A stretch of DNA of 64,000 nucleotides from Hymenobacter glacieicola (GCF_014640315.1 NZ_BMGS01000001.1:62001-126000); one strand, 5' to 3'. Numbered from the stretch's first letter, positions 42,966 through 52,173 are shown. The notes: generated from the letters alone by a model not told the origin. Made by a program: numbers and translations.

Positions 42966-43964
42966 CTAAGCCGGCTGCCCTTGCACTTGCTCTAACTGCT
43001 GGCTGATGAAGTCGACCTCCTGGGGCGAAAGCTGCACGTTGATGGCGTGGGCGTTCTGCACGGCCTGCTCGGCGTTGCGGGCCCCCACCAGCGCTACTGA
43101 AATACCGGGCTGCGCCAGCGTCCAGCGCAGCACCAGCTGACCCAGGGTGGCGTTTTTGCCTTCCGCCATCGGTCGAATCTTATCCAGAAACGCATTCACG
43201 CGGGTTACGAATTCGGGCTTAAACAACGGGTGCGTGGCGCGCAGGTCGCTGGCGTCAAAGTGCTGGCCCGGCTTGATTTTGCCGGTGAGCAGGCCCAGTT
43301 GCATGGGGCTGTAGGCCAGAATAGCCTTGTTGTGCTCCAGGCAATAGGGCACCACGTCTTTCTCAATGTCGCGGCGCACCATGCTGTAGGGCACTTGGTT
43401 AGAGGCCAAGTTGACTACCTGCTCGGCTTCCTGCATCTGGGCCACCGAGTAGTTGCTGACCCCAATGGCGCGCACTTTGCCTTGCTCCACGAGGCGCTGC
43501 ACGGCCTCCATGGTCTCAGCAATGGGCGTGGTTTTATCGGGCCAGTGAATCTGGTAGAGGTCAATGTAGTCGGTGCCGAGGCGGCGCAGGCTGTCCTCGC
43601 ACTCCTTCATAATGCTGGCCGGGGCCGCGTACTTGTACACGTCAATGTCCTGGCCCTGGTTGTTTTTGCTCTTGAAGCCGAAGTCGCCCTTCTGCTCGTC
43701 CCAGCGCATGCCAAACTTGGTCAGGATCTGGACCTGGTCGCGGGGCAGGGTTTTGATGGCCTCGCCCACAATTTCCTCGCTCAGGCCTTGCCCGTAAATG
43801 GGGGCCGTGTCGATGCTGGTCACGCCCAGCTCAAAAGAGGCCCGGATGGCGCCCACGGCGTCGTTTTGCTCCGTGCCGCCCCACATCCAGCCGCCGGCCG
43901 CCCAGCTGCCAAACGTAATGCGCGAAACCCGGACTCCGGAGTTGCCTAATTCAGTGTATTCCAT
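42966..43964 (-). CDS. Aldo/keto reductase
   Basis: A 332-residue NADPH-dependent reductase with a TIM-barrel fold. The catalytic tetrad is visible: D in GVTSIDTAPIYG, Y in the same segment, K in VQILTKFGMRW, and H in LYQIHWPDKTTP. The cofactor region includes IGVSNYSVAQM, YSPMQLGLLTGKI and VALVGARNAEQ. It belongs to the large family of general aldo/keto reductases (YajO/YhdN-like); substrate is open. Stand-alone. Confidence 0.92.
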   Translation of the reverse strand: MEYTELGNSGVRVSRITFGSWAAGGWMWGGTEQNDAVGAIRASFELGVTSIDTAPIYGQGLSEEIVGEAIKTLPRDQVQILTKFGMRWDEQKGDFGFKSKNNQGQDIDVYKYAAPASIMKECEDSLRRLGTDYIDLYQIHWPDKTTPIAETMEAVQRLVEQGKVRAIGVSNYSVAQMQEAEQVVNLASNQVPYSMVRRDIEKDVVPYCLEHNKAILAYSPMQLGLLTGKIKPGQHFDASDLRATHPLFKPEFVTRVNAFLDKIRPMAEGKNATLGQLVLRWTLAQPGISVALVGARNAEQAVQNAHAINVQLSPQEVDFISQQLEQVQGQPA

Positions 43965-44359
43965 GGAAAAGAAGAAAGATGGCTCGAATATGCCAGCGAG
44001 TATGCCGCCGGGAAGTAGGTAGAAACCAACCCCTGAGCCTAAAGGTTATGGCTCAGCTTCACGGAAAGACTGCTGCCCAAGCTGGTAACCAGCTCCGCCG
44101 AAGCCTATAACTCGCGGGTTTTCAGAGTGCAAGTGCTGTTGCAAGTGGCGGGAGTAGCATCCGGCTTCCGAGAGAAAGGCAGGGGTAGGGAGTGGACTCT
44201 CGGGGGCGCTGTTGGCTAGGTTGGGCAGTGAGAAACAATGGCTAAACAGTTGAGCTACAGAATAAAAATGCTGAGCTGCCCGGCAGCGGCGCCGCAACTT
44301 CCGGGCCGTCGGCAGGGTATAGCGAGTTCATTCTATGCCTTTCATTTACGTAAAACCTG
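43965..44359. other. Intergenic region between divergent genes
   Basis: About 395 bases between the reductase and the DUF4136 gene, both reading outward, so two promoters are expected. I see no gene and no clear regulatory motif. A short palindrome tttacgtaaa lies at about 44346, just before the DUF4136 start. Confidence 0.35.
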
Positions 44360-44965
44360 ATGAAACCTACCCTAATTGCAGCCTTCCTTTTTCTGTTGGC
44401 ACTCGTGAGCAACTGCTCCTCACCTGTGGCCGTGCAGCAGAAACCCGGCACTGATTTCAGCCGCTACCGCACCTACGCCTGGGCCAAAACCGACGTGAAG
44501 TCTGCCGACTCGCAAAACCCCATTTACAAGAGCACCCTCAACGACGAAATCATCCAGAACGCCATTAACAACGAAATGGCCAAGCGCGGCATCCGGCCCG
44601 TAGCCGGCAACGCCCGCCCCGACTTCTACCTGACCTACCACCTCTACATTGAGGAAGCTGAGCGCACGGTGGCCAACCCCCCGGCCCCAAACTACGCTTT
44701 TCCCTACGCCATGTCGTACCGGGGGCGCTTTATTCCTATCAACTACGGCTACTGGTACACCTCGCCCTACTACAACACCGGCTACCGCACCGAAACCTAC
44801 AAGGAGGGCACTATGATTCTGGATATCATTGATGCGCGCAGCCGCAACCTAGTGTGGCGTGGCTCCGTGGCCGACCCCGTAGGCAACCCCGCCCGCCTCG
44901 GTGAGGAGTTTGCCAAAGCCGCCAAGGACATCCTCGACAAATTTCCGGTGGAGGAGAAAAAGTAA
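44360..44965 (+). CDS. DUF4136 lipoprotein
   Basis: A 201-residue lipoprotein (signal LIAAFLFLLALVSNC, lipobox VSNC) of family DUF4136. The typical parts are GTDFSRYRTYAWAKTD, NDEIIQNAINNEMAKRGIRPV, PDFYLTYHLYIEE, an aromatic stretch (NYGYWYTSPYYNTGY), and GTMILDIIDARSRNLVWRGSV. Very common in Bacteroidota outer membranes, of unknown function. Followed by a strong hairpin. Confidence 0.85.
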   Translation: MKPTLIAAFLFLLALVSNCSSPVAVQQKPGTDFSRYRTYAWAKTDVKSADSQNPIYKSTLNDEIIQNAINNEMAKRGIRPVAGNARPDFYLTYHLYIEEAERTVANPPAPNYAFPYAMSYRGRFIPINYGYWYTSPYYNTGYRTETYKEGTMILDIIDARSRNLVWRGSVADPVGNPARLGEEFAKAAKDILDKFPVEEKK

Positions 44966-44992
44966 GGCTGCCTTCGCGCTGCTGGTTCCAGG

Positions 44993-45023
44993 AAACGCCC
45001 TGCCACAAGGCAGGGCGTTTTTT
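44993..45023 (+). terminator. Terminator of the DUF4136 gene
   Basis: aaacgccctgcc pairs with ggcagggcgttt around a four-base loop, followed by a T-run, 27 bases after the stop codon. Confidence 0.88.
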
Positions 45024-45503
45024 GTGGCTCCTGTCGCTGAGTTGGTCCATATGTAGGTAAGCAAGATGCTGCCTGCCAGAGTAAGTCGGGAGGCAGCCAC
45101 CTTATTCTATCCTGCTTGATCTGTCGCTTGCTTGTTGAAGCAGCCTGCTCGAATCGTTGGGGAATTATCTTACAGCAGCACGCCAGGTGCGTTGGCTGCG
45201 CCTCAGCATGACCAACAATTTCATGGCGTTGTGCTGTCTTTGTAAGCAGACTACTGCCTAAGATGTGGCCACAAGCAGGACATTCCTGATAATTTAAACG
45301 GCAATTTTTTGTTTATTTAATACAATTTAAAGCTCCTGAGTATATCGTGCGGGAAGCCGGTAGGTAGGGCTGATCCGTTGCAAATGACCAATTTGTAAAA
45401 GGTTGGGTTAGAGGAAGATAATTATAAAAGCCATAATTATACGGGCTGAAAACCTAGCTCTGCAGTAGCAACACGGCCGGAACAGGGGCGTACACAAGGC
45501 CCT
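45024..45503. other. AT-rich leader of the stress-protein operon
   Basis: About 480 bases with no credible gene. The stretch 45290-45440 is markedly AT-rich, with ataattataaaagccataattat at about 45417 forming an 8-bp inverted repeat. It probably holds the promoter of the YsnF/AvaK pair, but no exact TAnnTTTG box with a -33 element is evident. Confidence 0.4.
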
Positions 45504-45974
45504 ATGAACACGAGCTCCACTCCCACGCCTGAATCTACTTCCCGGCTTTCAGAACCCGTTGCCGGCGCCCCCCTGGTTCTCCCCGTTATTGAGGAGCACG
45601 CCGTTGTTGGGCGGGAGATGGTGGAAACGGGCCGCGTGCACCTCACAAAAACCGTGGAGGAGCACGAGGAGGCCCTAAACTTCACCCTGCTGCACGACGA
45701 GGTGCAGGTAGAGCGGGTACCTGTTAACCAGTACGTAGCCGATGGTGCTACCCTACCCGGCGTGCGCTACGAAGGCGACACCATGGTAATTCCGGTGGTG
45801 CGCGAGGTGGTCGTAAAACGCATGCTGGTGGTCGAAGAACTGCACATCACCAAGCATCAGGTACCAACTCAGGAAAGCCACCGCGTGGTGCTGCGCCAGG
45901 AATCGGTGCAGGTTACCCGCGAGCCGGCACCCGGCACCATCATTCCCCCAACGGCTTCAACACCTGCCTCTTAA
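45504..45974 (+). CDS. YsnF/AvaK (DUF2382) stress protein
   Basis: A 156-residue protein of the DUF2382 (YsnF/AvaK) family. It has VLPVIEEHAVVGREMVETGRVHLTK, TLLHDEVQVERVPVNQYV, and a second similar unit (MVIPVVREVVVKRMLVVEELHITKHQ, VVLRQESVQVTREP). Such proteins accumulate under desiccation, salt or general stress in other bacteria; mechanism unknown. The next gene encodes a related protein 41 bases downstream, so the two form an operon. Confidence 0.78.
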   Translation: MNTSSTPTPESTSRLSEPVAGAPLVLPVIEEHAVVGREMVETGRVHLTKTVEEHEEALNFTLLHDEVQVERVPVNQYVADGATLPGVRYEGDTMVIPVVREVVVKRMLVVEELHITKHQVPTQESHRVVLRQESVQVTREPAPGTIIPPTASTPAS

Positions 45975-46015
45975 ATTACTTATTACCCATTTTCACCCAA
46001 ACTCTCCTGAACGCT

Positions 46016-46903
46016 ATGAACCAGACAGTAGTAGGAATTTTCGAATCGGCTGCCGAAGCGCAGCAAGCAGCCCAACGCCTAGCCGCCGCCGGCTTCAGCA
46101 CTGAATCCGTTGACGTAGCCTCCAGCAGCAGCTACAGCAGCGCGCAGGGCGGTAGCAGCAACTACCAGAACAACAGTGGCACGGCCGTAGAGGGTGCCGC
46201 CGATGCCGCCGGTCGAACGGCTGAAAAAGCCGGCGACGGTATTAGCAATTTCTTCAGCAACCTGTTCGGAGGCGACGATTCTGAGGATAGCCGTCGGTAC
46301 TCGCACGTGGCCCGCAACAGCGGCTCGGTTGTAACGGTGCATGCTCACTCGGCCGAAAATGCCCAGCGCGCCGCCGAAATTCTCGACGAAGCCGGGGCTA
46401 TTGATGTAGATGAGCGGGCCGGCCAGACGGGCTACCAGTACGGCAATAGCTACGGGGCAACCGGGGCCGCCACCACGGCCAGCACCACTGAAACCGGCAC
46501 TACTGCTCAGGTAATTGAGGAAAACCTGCAAGTAGGCAAGCGGGTGGAGCAAACCGGCGGTGCCCGCCTGCGCAGCCGCATTGTGGAGCGCCCGGTAGAA
46601 GCCAACGTGCGTCTGCGCGAAGAGCACGTGAATGTAGAGCGTCGCCCCGTTAACCGCCCCGCCACGGAAGCCGACTTTGCTGCCTTCAAGGAAGGGGAAA
46701 TTGAAATTACGGAAAGCGCTGAGCGTGCCGTAGTGGGCAAAGAAGCCCGCGTGGTAGAAGAAATTTCGTTGGGTAAAGAAGTAACCGAGCGCGAAGAAAC
46801 TATCCGCGACACGGTACGCAAAACCGAGGTAGACGTGGAGCGGCTCAGCGGCGGCACCACCAACACCGATACGGACTCGACTTACAACCAGCGCAATAGC
46901 TAA
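46016..46903 (+). CDS. General stress protein with N-terminal GSP17M-like and C-terminal YsnF/AvaK domains
   Basis: A 295-residue protein. The first 125 residues resemble the GSP17M/YflT type: TVVGIFESAAEAQQAAQRLAAAGFSTESVDVAS, a disordered Ser/Asn/Gly-rich stretch, NFFSNLFGGDDSED, and VTVHAHSAENAQRAAEILDEAGA. From about 160 on it is DUF2382 (VIEENLQVGKRVEQTGGARLRSRIVERPVEANVRLREEHVNVERRPVNRPA, then VVGKEARVVEEISLGKEV). The second gene of a two-gene stress operon, ended by a strong terminator. Confidence 0.82.
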   Translation: MNQTVVGIFESAAEAQQAAQRLAAAGFSTESVDVASSSSYSSAQGGSSNYQNNSGTAVEGAADAAGRTAEKAGDGISNFFSNLFGGDDSEDSRRYSHVARNSGSVVTVHAHSAENAQRAAEILDEAGAIDVDERAGQTGYQYGNSYGATGAATTASTTETGTTAQVIEENLQVGKRVEQTGGARLRSRIVERPVEANVRLREEHVNVERRPVNRPATEADFAAFKEGEIEITESAERAVVGKEARVVEEISLGKEVTEREETIRDTVRKTEVDVERLSGGTTNTDTDSTYNQRNS

Positions 46904-46929
46904 GCTGCGGCTTACTGACCAGCGTACTG

Positions 46930-46962
46930 AAAGGCGCCCGGCATATGCCGGGCGCCTTTTTT
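46930..46962 (+). terminator. Terminator of the stress operon
   Basis: aaaggcgcccggcat pairs perfectly with atgccgggcgccttt and is followed by a T-run, 26 bases after the stop. Confidence 0.9.
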
Positions 46963-47124
46963 GCGGGCGAGCCTCGGGCTTAAACGTCCGGCGCTCCGGT
47001 GTGCTTATCTTCGGCCCCTCGGAGCGGGAGCCACGGTGCATGGCTTTCGGTTCGGGTTGTTTTTGCCGCCGGGGCAAGCTACGGCTAGTGGCTGCCGGGG
47101 CGGGCCATGCTTGTTTCTGCTGCC

Positions 47125-48123
47125 ATGAGTTTGTTGCGCGTTTCCGGGGTTAGTTTGCAGGAGCGGGAGCGGTTTGCCGTGCACGAGGTCAGCTTTACGC
47201 AGCAGCCGTTTCAGAAAGTAGCCATTGCCGCCGAAACCGGGGCGGGAAAAAGCACCCTGCTGCAAATCATTGCCGGATTGGTGCAGCCCACGGCTGGGGA
47301 GGTGTGGCTAGAGGATGCGCGCGTGAAAGGCCCAGCCGAGCAACTGATGCCCGGCCACCCGGGCATTGCGTACCTGTCGCAGCAGTTTGAGCTGCCCAAG
47401 TTTTTGCGCGTGGAGCAGGTGTTGCGCTACGCCAACAAGCTGCCCGAAGCGGCGGCCCAGCGTCTCTATGAGGTTTGCCGCATCAGCCACCTGGCCCAGC
47501 GGCGCACCGACCAGCTGTCCGGCGGGGAGCGGCAGCGCATTGCCCTGGCCCGCCTGCTGCTCGCCTCTCCCAAGCTGCTACTCCTGGACGAGCCCTTCTC
47601 CAACCTCGACATGGGCCACAAACGCCTGTTAAAAGCCGTAATCCAGGACCTCGGCGACCAGCTCGGCATCACGTGCACGCTCATCTCCCACGACCCGCTG
47701 GATACCTTGTCCTGGGCCGATGAGATTCTGGTACTACACGAGGGGCGCCTAGTGCAGCAGGGCCGGCCAACTCAGGTGTATCAACAACCCGTATCGGAGT
47801 ACGTAGCGGGCCTGTTTGGGGGCTACAGTCTGCTCACGAGTGCCGCCGCGAAGGCTCTGCTGGCCACCGCTGGCCAACCCATGCGGGCGGGCCAGCGTCT
47901 GCTGGTTCGTCCGGAGGCTTTTCAGGTGGTAGAGGCCGGGGCCGGAGGGGTAGCGGGCCGCGTTACGGCCGTCCGGTATTTTGGAAGCTACGCAGAGCTG
48001 GATGTCCGGCTAGTTAAAACGTTGGTCACCATTAGAGTACCGGCAAACCGTTTGGAGTCAGGCCAGCCGGTGCACATTGCGCTGGCGGCTGGTGGGGGCT
48101 GGTTTCTACCCGTCCCAAGCTAA
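47125..48123 (+). CDS. ABC-transporter ATP-binding protein, orphan
   Basis: A 332-residue ABC ATPase. Walker A is ETGAGKST (with E in place of the usual first residues of GxxGxGKS/T), the signature is LSGGERQR, Walker B LLLLDEPFSNLD, H-loop TLISHDP. The C-terminal 100 residues resemble a TOBE-type domain as in MalK, PotA or ModC importers (RLLVRPEAFQVVEAG, VTAVRYFGSYAELDVRL). No permease or binding protein is nearby, so the transported substrate is unknown. ATG at 47125 is chosen because MSLLRVSGVSL is a normal start; another ATG lies at 47107. Confidence 0.83.
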   Translation: MSLLRVSGVSLQERERFAVHEVSFTQQPFQKVAIAAETGAGKSTLLQIIAGLVQPTAGEVWLEDARVKGPAEQLMPGHPGIAYLSQQFELPKFLRVEQVLRYANKLPEAAAQRLYEVCRISHLAQRRTDQLSGGERQRIALARLLLASPKLLLLDEPFSNLDMGHKRLLKAVIQDLGDQLGITCTLISHDPLDTLSWADEILVLHEGRLVQQGRPTQVYQQPVSEYVAGLFGGYSLLTSAAAKALLATAGQPMRAGQRLLVRPEAFQVVEAGAGGVAGRVTAVRYFGSYAELDVRLVKTLVTIRVPANRLESGQPVHIALAAGGGWFLPVPS

Positions 48124-48220
48124 ACGCACAGTAGCAACAGCAGCAACAGCCAATCCCGACTGCAGCAGGCTGCATCTGAAAGCTGAAAATAAGTGCTGTC
48201 CTGCCCGTTCAGCTAGGTCG

Positions 48221-50083
48221 TTACTCAAACCAGTGCACCAGGAAAGCGGTGCCTTCGTTCACGTTGCTGGTGACGGCCAGATGCCCGCCCCGGCTGTCCA
48301 CAATCCGCTGCACGAGGTACAAGCCCACGCCGGCCCCCGGTATGCGCGGGTGCTGGCGCTCGAAATTATGAAACGCCGGGGTAGGCTCGGTCTGCAGGTT
48401 CATGCCCAGGCCATTGTCTTGCACAAGCAGTTGGGGCTGACCGGTCTCTGACAGGCTGCTGCGCACTAGTATGTGCGGGGGGCGCTCAGGGTGCGCAAAC
48501 TTAAGGGCATTGCTGATGAGGTTGTGCAGCACGGAGCGCAGGTTCGCGCGCCCGTAGGTCAGGGTAGGCGCCTCGCTCATATGCAGCTCCACTACAGCCT
48601 GAAGTTCCTCAACTTGGGCGCGCAGGCCCAGCAGTACTTCTTCCGCCACGCTGCGCAAATCCAGGGTTTCGGTGGGGGCGGCTAGTTCCCGCTGGCTCTG
48701 TACGGTAGCGGCCAGATCCTGCAGGGTGCCCTCAAACTGCCCCAGCGCTTCGTCTACCATCCGGATCAGCACTTCCTGCTCGGGGTCGGAGAAGGTAGCC
48801 ACGCGACGCAGCTCGTCGAAGAGGCCGCGCAGGTTAAACAGGGGCTGCTTGAGGTCGTGGGAGGCGGTGTACACGAACGTGTCCAAGTCGCGGTTGGTGC
48901 GGGCCAGCTCGTCATATTGGGTTTGCAGTACCTCGCGCAGGCGGTGCTGGTCGTCTACGTCGGTGCAGGCGCCAAACCAGCGCGGGCCGCGGGTGTCGGT
49001 CAGCTGCCGGGCCCGGATGATGTGCCAGCGGTACTGCCCGTCGTGGCGGCGCATCTGATAAATGCCCTCGTAGTCTTCGCCGGTTCCCACGCACTGCACC
49101 CAGCGCCGGGCAGCGGCGGCTTGCTCGCGGGGCTCCAGCAGGGATATCCAGCCGGTAGGGCCTAACTCCTGGGCAGAAAGGCCGGTGTACTCCGATGTGT
49201 GCTGGTTGTAGTAGTCGATGAAGCCCTCGGCGGTGGCCGTCCAGATAAGCTGCGGGATACTATCGGCCAGAAACCGCAATTCCGCCTCGCCCCGGCGTAG
49301 GGCTTCGGCCAACTCACGCTGGTCGTGCACCTCCGTTACGGCGCCGTGCCAGAACACGGGCTTGTCGGGGGCGTGCAGCTCGGGCAGGGCGCGGCTCAAC
49401 ACCCAGCGGTACTGGCCGTCGTGGCGGCGCAGGCGGTATTCGTAGTTCCAGCCTACCCCGTTGGCCCGGGCCGTATCCGACTGGTAGAGCACGCGCAGCC
49501 GGTCGTCGGGGTGGATGAGCAGGGGCCAGATGGCGTTGACATCGGCCGTGGGGGGCTGGCCGGTAAAGTAGTACCACTGCGGGCTCACGTACTCGTGCTG
49601 CCCGGTGGCATCCACTGTGAAGGTGATTAGCGGGGCCGTTTCGGTGAGCACGCGCAGGCGGGCATCGAGGCGGCGGGTTTCCAGGGCCAGCTCATGGGCA
49701 CGCTGCCGGGCTTCCTCCTGGGCCGTCACGTCCACGGCAAACAGCAGCAGCCCCAGAGTCTGGTCGTTTTCGTCGTGCAGGGGCTCCAGGGCCAGGTCGA
49801 AGTAGCGCGGTGTGGGTGGGCTGTCGTCAGTAGCGGCCAGGGGCAGGGAATAGGACTTGGCCACGTACGGCCGCCCCGACTGGTACACCTGCTGCATCAC
49901 CTCCAGCAGGTCGGCCTCCAGGGTGCTCAGGTGCGTTGCCAGGGGCTCGCCTTCGGGCGTGTTGCCGCCCAGTAAGGCCTGCATGGCCTCATTCACGAAT
50001 CCGTAGCGCAACTCCGGGCCCAGCAGGGTAGCAATACCCGCAGGCATGTGCCGAAGAATGGATTGAAGCTGCTGTTCGCGCAT
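48221..50083 (-). CDS. Soluble histidine kinase with three PAS domains
   Basis: A 620-residue kinase without membrane segments. Three PAS/PAC units begin near residues 5, 145 and 275 (ILRHMPAGIATLLGPELRYGFVNE; LTETAPLITFTVDATGQHEYVSPQWYYFTG; LADSIPQLIWTATAEGFIDYYN). The core has the H box SHDLKQPLFNLRGLF, N box LHNLISNALKFA, and G boxes VQDNGLGMNL and GAGVGLYLV. The ATG at 50083 fits the PAS start; a frame extension of 43 proline-rich residues overlaps the BLUF gene. It lies 52 bases downstream of a BLUF photoreceptor gene, so the two may form a light-responsive unit. Confidence 0.88.
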   Translation of the reverse strand: MREQQLQSILRHMPAGIATLLGPELRYGFVNEAMQALLGGNTPEGEPLATHLSTLEADLLEVMQQVYQSGRPYVAKSYSLPLAATDDSPPTPRYFDLALEPLHDENDQTLGLLLFAVDVTAQEEARQRAHELALETRRLDARLRVLTETAPLITFTVDATGQHEYVSPQWYYFTGQPPTADVNAIWPLLIHPDDRLRVLYQSDTARANGVGWNYEYRLRRHDGQYRWVLSRALPELHAPDKPVFWHGAVTEVHDQRELAEALRRGEAELRFLADSIPQLIWTATAEGFIDYYNQHTSEYTGLSAQELGPTGWISLLEPREQAAAARRWVQCVGTGEDYEGIYQMRRHDGQYRWHIIRARQLTDTRGPRWFGACTDVDDQHRLREVLQTQYDELARTNRDLDTFVYTASHDLKQPLFNLRGLFDELRRVATFSDPEQEVLIRMVDEALGQFEGTLQDLAATVQSQRELAAPTETLDLRSVAEEVLLGLRAQVEELQAVVELHMSEAPTLTYGRANLRSVLHNLISNALKFAHPERPPHILVRSSLSETGQPQLLVQDNGLGMNLQTEPTPAFHNFERQHPRIPGAGVGLYLVQRIVDSRGGHLAVTSNVNEGTAFLVHWFE

Positions 50084-50135
50084 GAGGTGGAGTGGGGCGG
50101 GCGGAGGAGGAGGGGCGGGAAGCGGGGGCGGGAAA

Positions 50136-50591
50136 CTACTGACGGGCCGGGCCGGGTAGGGCCTCTGTAGGCTCACTGGGGCCAAACACGGCCTGGCGCA
50201 CGAGGTCCACAATCAGGGCGTCGGCAATGCTCATGGTGTCGGGCGTGGAAGGTGCATGCTGGGGCAGAAAAAAGCCCTCCAGAGCCTTGAAACCCTCTTC
50301 CGCGAGGGGGTGAAAAGCCATCGACCACTCCGCAAAGCTGCGGCTGGCAATGGGCTTATTCACGAGCTGCACCACGTTGGAATGGCGTCCGTCGCGCGAA
50401 ATCTTTTCGTAGAGCGGCTCCAGAATGGCCGGGTCGCCCTCAATTAGCTGGGCAATGTTGCCGTGGCTATAAAACAGAACGCCCGTCACCTCGTGCTGGG
50501 CATTGTCGCGGCGGCACTGCTCCAGCAGGGCCTTCAAATCGTCGTCGGACAGGGGGCGCACCGCCCGGCTCATATATACAAGGTGATTCAT
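50136..50591 (-). CDS. BLUF-domain blue-light photoreceptor
   Basis: A 151-residue protein whose first 95 residues are a BLUF domain, which binds FAD and senses blue light. The key residues are present: Y6 in LVYMSRA, N30 in CRRDNAQHEVTGVLFY, Q48 in IAQLIEGDP (the usual Phe before Gln is Ala). NKPIASRSFAEWSMAF carries the beta-5 Trp/Met region. A C-terminal helical tail of about 55 residues (SIADALIVDLVRQAVFG) probably transmits the signal. There is no enzymatic domain attached, so it should act through a partner, for instance the PAS kinase directly downstream. Confidence 0.85.
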   Translation of the reverse strand: MNHLVYMSRAVRPLSDDDLKALLEQCRRDNAQHEVTGVLFYSHGNIAQLIEGDPAILEPLYEKISRDGRHSNVVQLVNKPIASRSFAEWSMAFHPLAEEGFKALEGFFLPQHAPSTPDTMSIADALIVDLVRQAVFGPSEPTEALPGPARQ

Positions 50592-50913
50592 GGAAGGAAA
50601 GCAGCAAGTTCCGCCGCCATGCCGCTGCCTGCGGGCACTTGGGGAGGAGAGGAAAGGGAGAATCAGCGCAGAAAGGGGGACAAGATACAACCCGGGCCGA
50701 AAGTAATGGGGCGGGGTCCTGCCGGAGCCCAAAAGGCCAGTTTGACAAGCTCAGCGCTAGGGCTGCTACCCCCAAGCTCGTGCATAACCGAGCCGGGCGG
50801 TAGCGCGTAGGCGTACACCAGGGCAGTCGTGGGGGAGGAGGGGCGGAAGGCCGGCTTCCTCGGGTCTGTGTAGTTCACCGGGGCGGCTGCCGCCCATTTT
50901 ACCACTTCATCTG
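50592..50913. other. Intergenic region between divergent genes
   Basis: About 320 bases between BLUF and the membrane-protein gene. Both genes read outward, so promoters are expected here. No gene, strong hairpin or clear -7 box is visible. Confidence 0.35.
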
Positions 50914-51408
50914 ATGAAAGTAAGTCAAGCCGCCGGCTGGGGAATACTGGCCGGTGCGGCCGGAGTAGCCGCCATGACCATAGCCGAAAAGATAGAGCAG
51001 CGCTTCACCCGCCGGCCCGACTCCTACGTGCCGGCCCACACGCTGGAGCGCCTGCTGGGCCTGCCTCACAAGCCCGATGAGCAGCGCCTGGCTCTGAACT
51101 GGACCATGCACTGGGGCCAGGGCATCGTGCTGGGCGCCGTGCGGGGCCTGATGGCCGCCCGGGGCGTCCGGGGGGCGGTAGGCTCCTTTCTGTTTCTGAA
51201 CCTGCGCCTGCTCAACGACCAGACCCTGGAAAACGCTACCGGCGTGGGCGCCCTACCCTGGACCTGGCCCCGCGACGAGCAGGTAATTGACCTGGTGCAC
51301 AAGGGCATTTATGCCTTTGTGGCCGGCGCCATAGCTGACCGCATGGTGCCCGGCCCGCCGCGCCCGGCCGTTCCGCGGGCCGGCTGGACGGTAGGGCAGC
51401 CCGCCTAA
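50914..51408 (+). CDS. Hypothetical small membrane protein
   Basis: A 164-residue protein I do not recognise. It starts with a Gly/Ala-rich hydrophobic stretch (AAGWGILAGAAGVAAMTIAEKI), has two moderately hydrophobic segments (GQGIVLGAVRGLMAARGVRGAVGSFLFLNLRLLND and KGIYAFVAGAIADRMV), and a proline-rich tail. Similar small glycine-rich membrane proteins occur in Bacteroidota and Actinobacteria without known function. It is a free-standing gene. Confidence 0.6.
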   Translation: MKVSQAAGWGILAGAAGVAAMTIAEKIEQRFTRRPDSYVPAHTLERLLGLPHKPDEQRLALNWTMHWGQGIVLGAVRGLMAARGVRGAVGSFLFLNLRLLNDQTLENATGVGALPWTWPRDEQVIDLVHKGIYAFVAGAIADRMVPGPPRPAVPRAGWTVGQPA

Positions 51409-51541
51409 AGCCGGCTAGCCCTGCCCCCTGCCTGGCCTACCCCCAGCGCGCAAAAGATGTTGAGCCCTGGCTAATCAGCTGGGTTTCAGTGCATGTACAA
51501 CTCCTCGGTCCCTGGCGGGCTGTTTTCTATACGTGGTGCCT

Positions 51542-51964
51542 ATGAACAGGCTTGCAAGTGTTCTACTAGTTGATGATGACGCAACTACCAATTTCCTGAA
51601 TGAGCTTTTACTGAAAAAACTCAACGTAGCGGACAAGCTCCTAGTAGCCCTCAACGGCAAGGAAGCCCTGGAGCTGCTGCAACACCACTGCCAAAACGCC
51701 ACACCCAGCTGCCCGGTGCTGATTTTCCTGGATATCAACATGCCCGTTATGGGTGGCTTTGAGTTCCTGGATGCCTACCAGCAACTGACCTGGATGCAAC
51801 ACCGTCAGGTCATCATTGTGCTGCTCACTACCTCCCTGCACTCCCGCGACGTAGCCCAAGCCAAGAGCTTGCCCGTGGCGGGCTACATCAGCAAGCCGCT
51901 GAATCAGGAAAAGGTTACCGCCATCCTGCAGGAGCATTTTCCGCAAGCCCGCCCGCAAGCCTAA
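51542..51964 (+). CDS. Single-domain response regulator (Rcp1-like)
   Basis: A 140-residue receiver with no output domain. It shows the acidic triad in VLLVDDDATT, the phosphoacceptor D in IFLDINMPVMGG, T in VLLTTSLH, and K in YISKPLNQEK. The insert between the second helix and the phosphoacceptor (HHCQNATPSCPVLIFLD) is typical of the Rcp1-like group that pairs with PAS or phytochrome kinases. It lies about 1.4 kb from the three-PAS kinase, which may be its partner; this is inference. Confidence 0.85.
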   Translation: MNRLASVLLVDDDATTNFLNELLLKKLNVADKLLVALNGKEALELLQHHCQNATPSCPVLIFLDINMPVMGGFEFLDAYQQLTWMQHRQVIIVLLTTSLHSRDVAQAKSLPVAGYISKPLNQEKVTAILQEHFPQARPQA

Positions 51965-52173
51965 CCTTTGGTTAGGTGGAGAAGGTACGAGCATACCCGC
52001 CCAGCCGAGCTTTCTGCTTTAAGGTCGGCTTTGCGCCCGGCGCCAAAACGTAGCAGGACGGGCCCATAATTACTTAACCCGACGTAGCCGGGGAGGCGGC
52101 CATAAGGCAGCTCTGGCCAGGTGCCGCAAACAGGTTTTTCTCTTTACCCTTTCTTTCACTACACTCTCTTATC

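Noticed and set aside
45024..45503. Riboswitch or small RNA in the AT-rich leader
   Set aside because: No known aptamer core or T-run-ended hairpin is visible; only a short inverted repeat.
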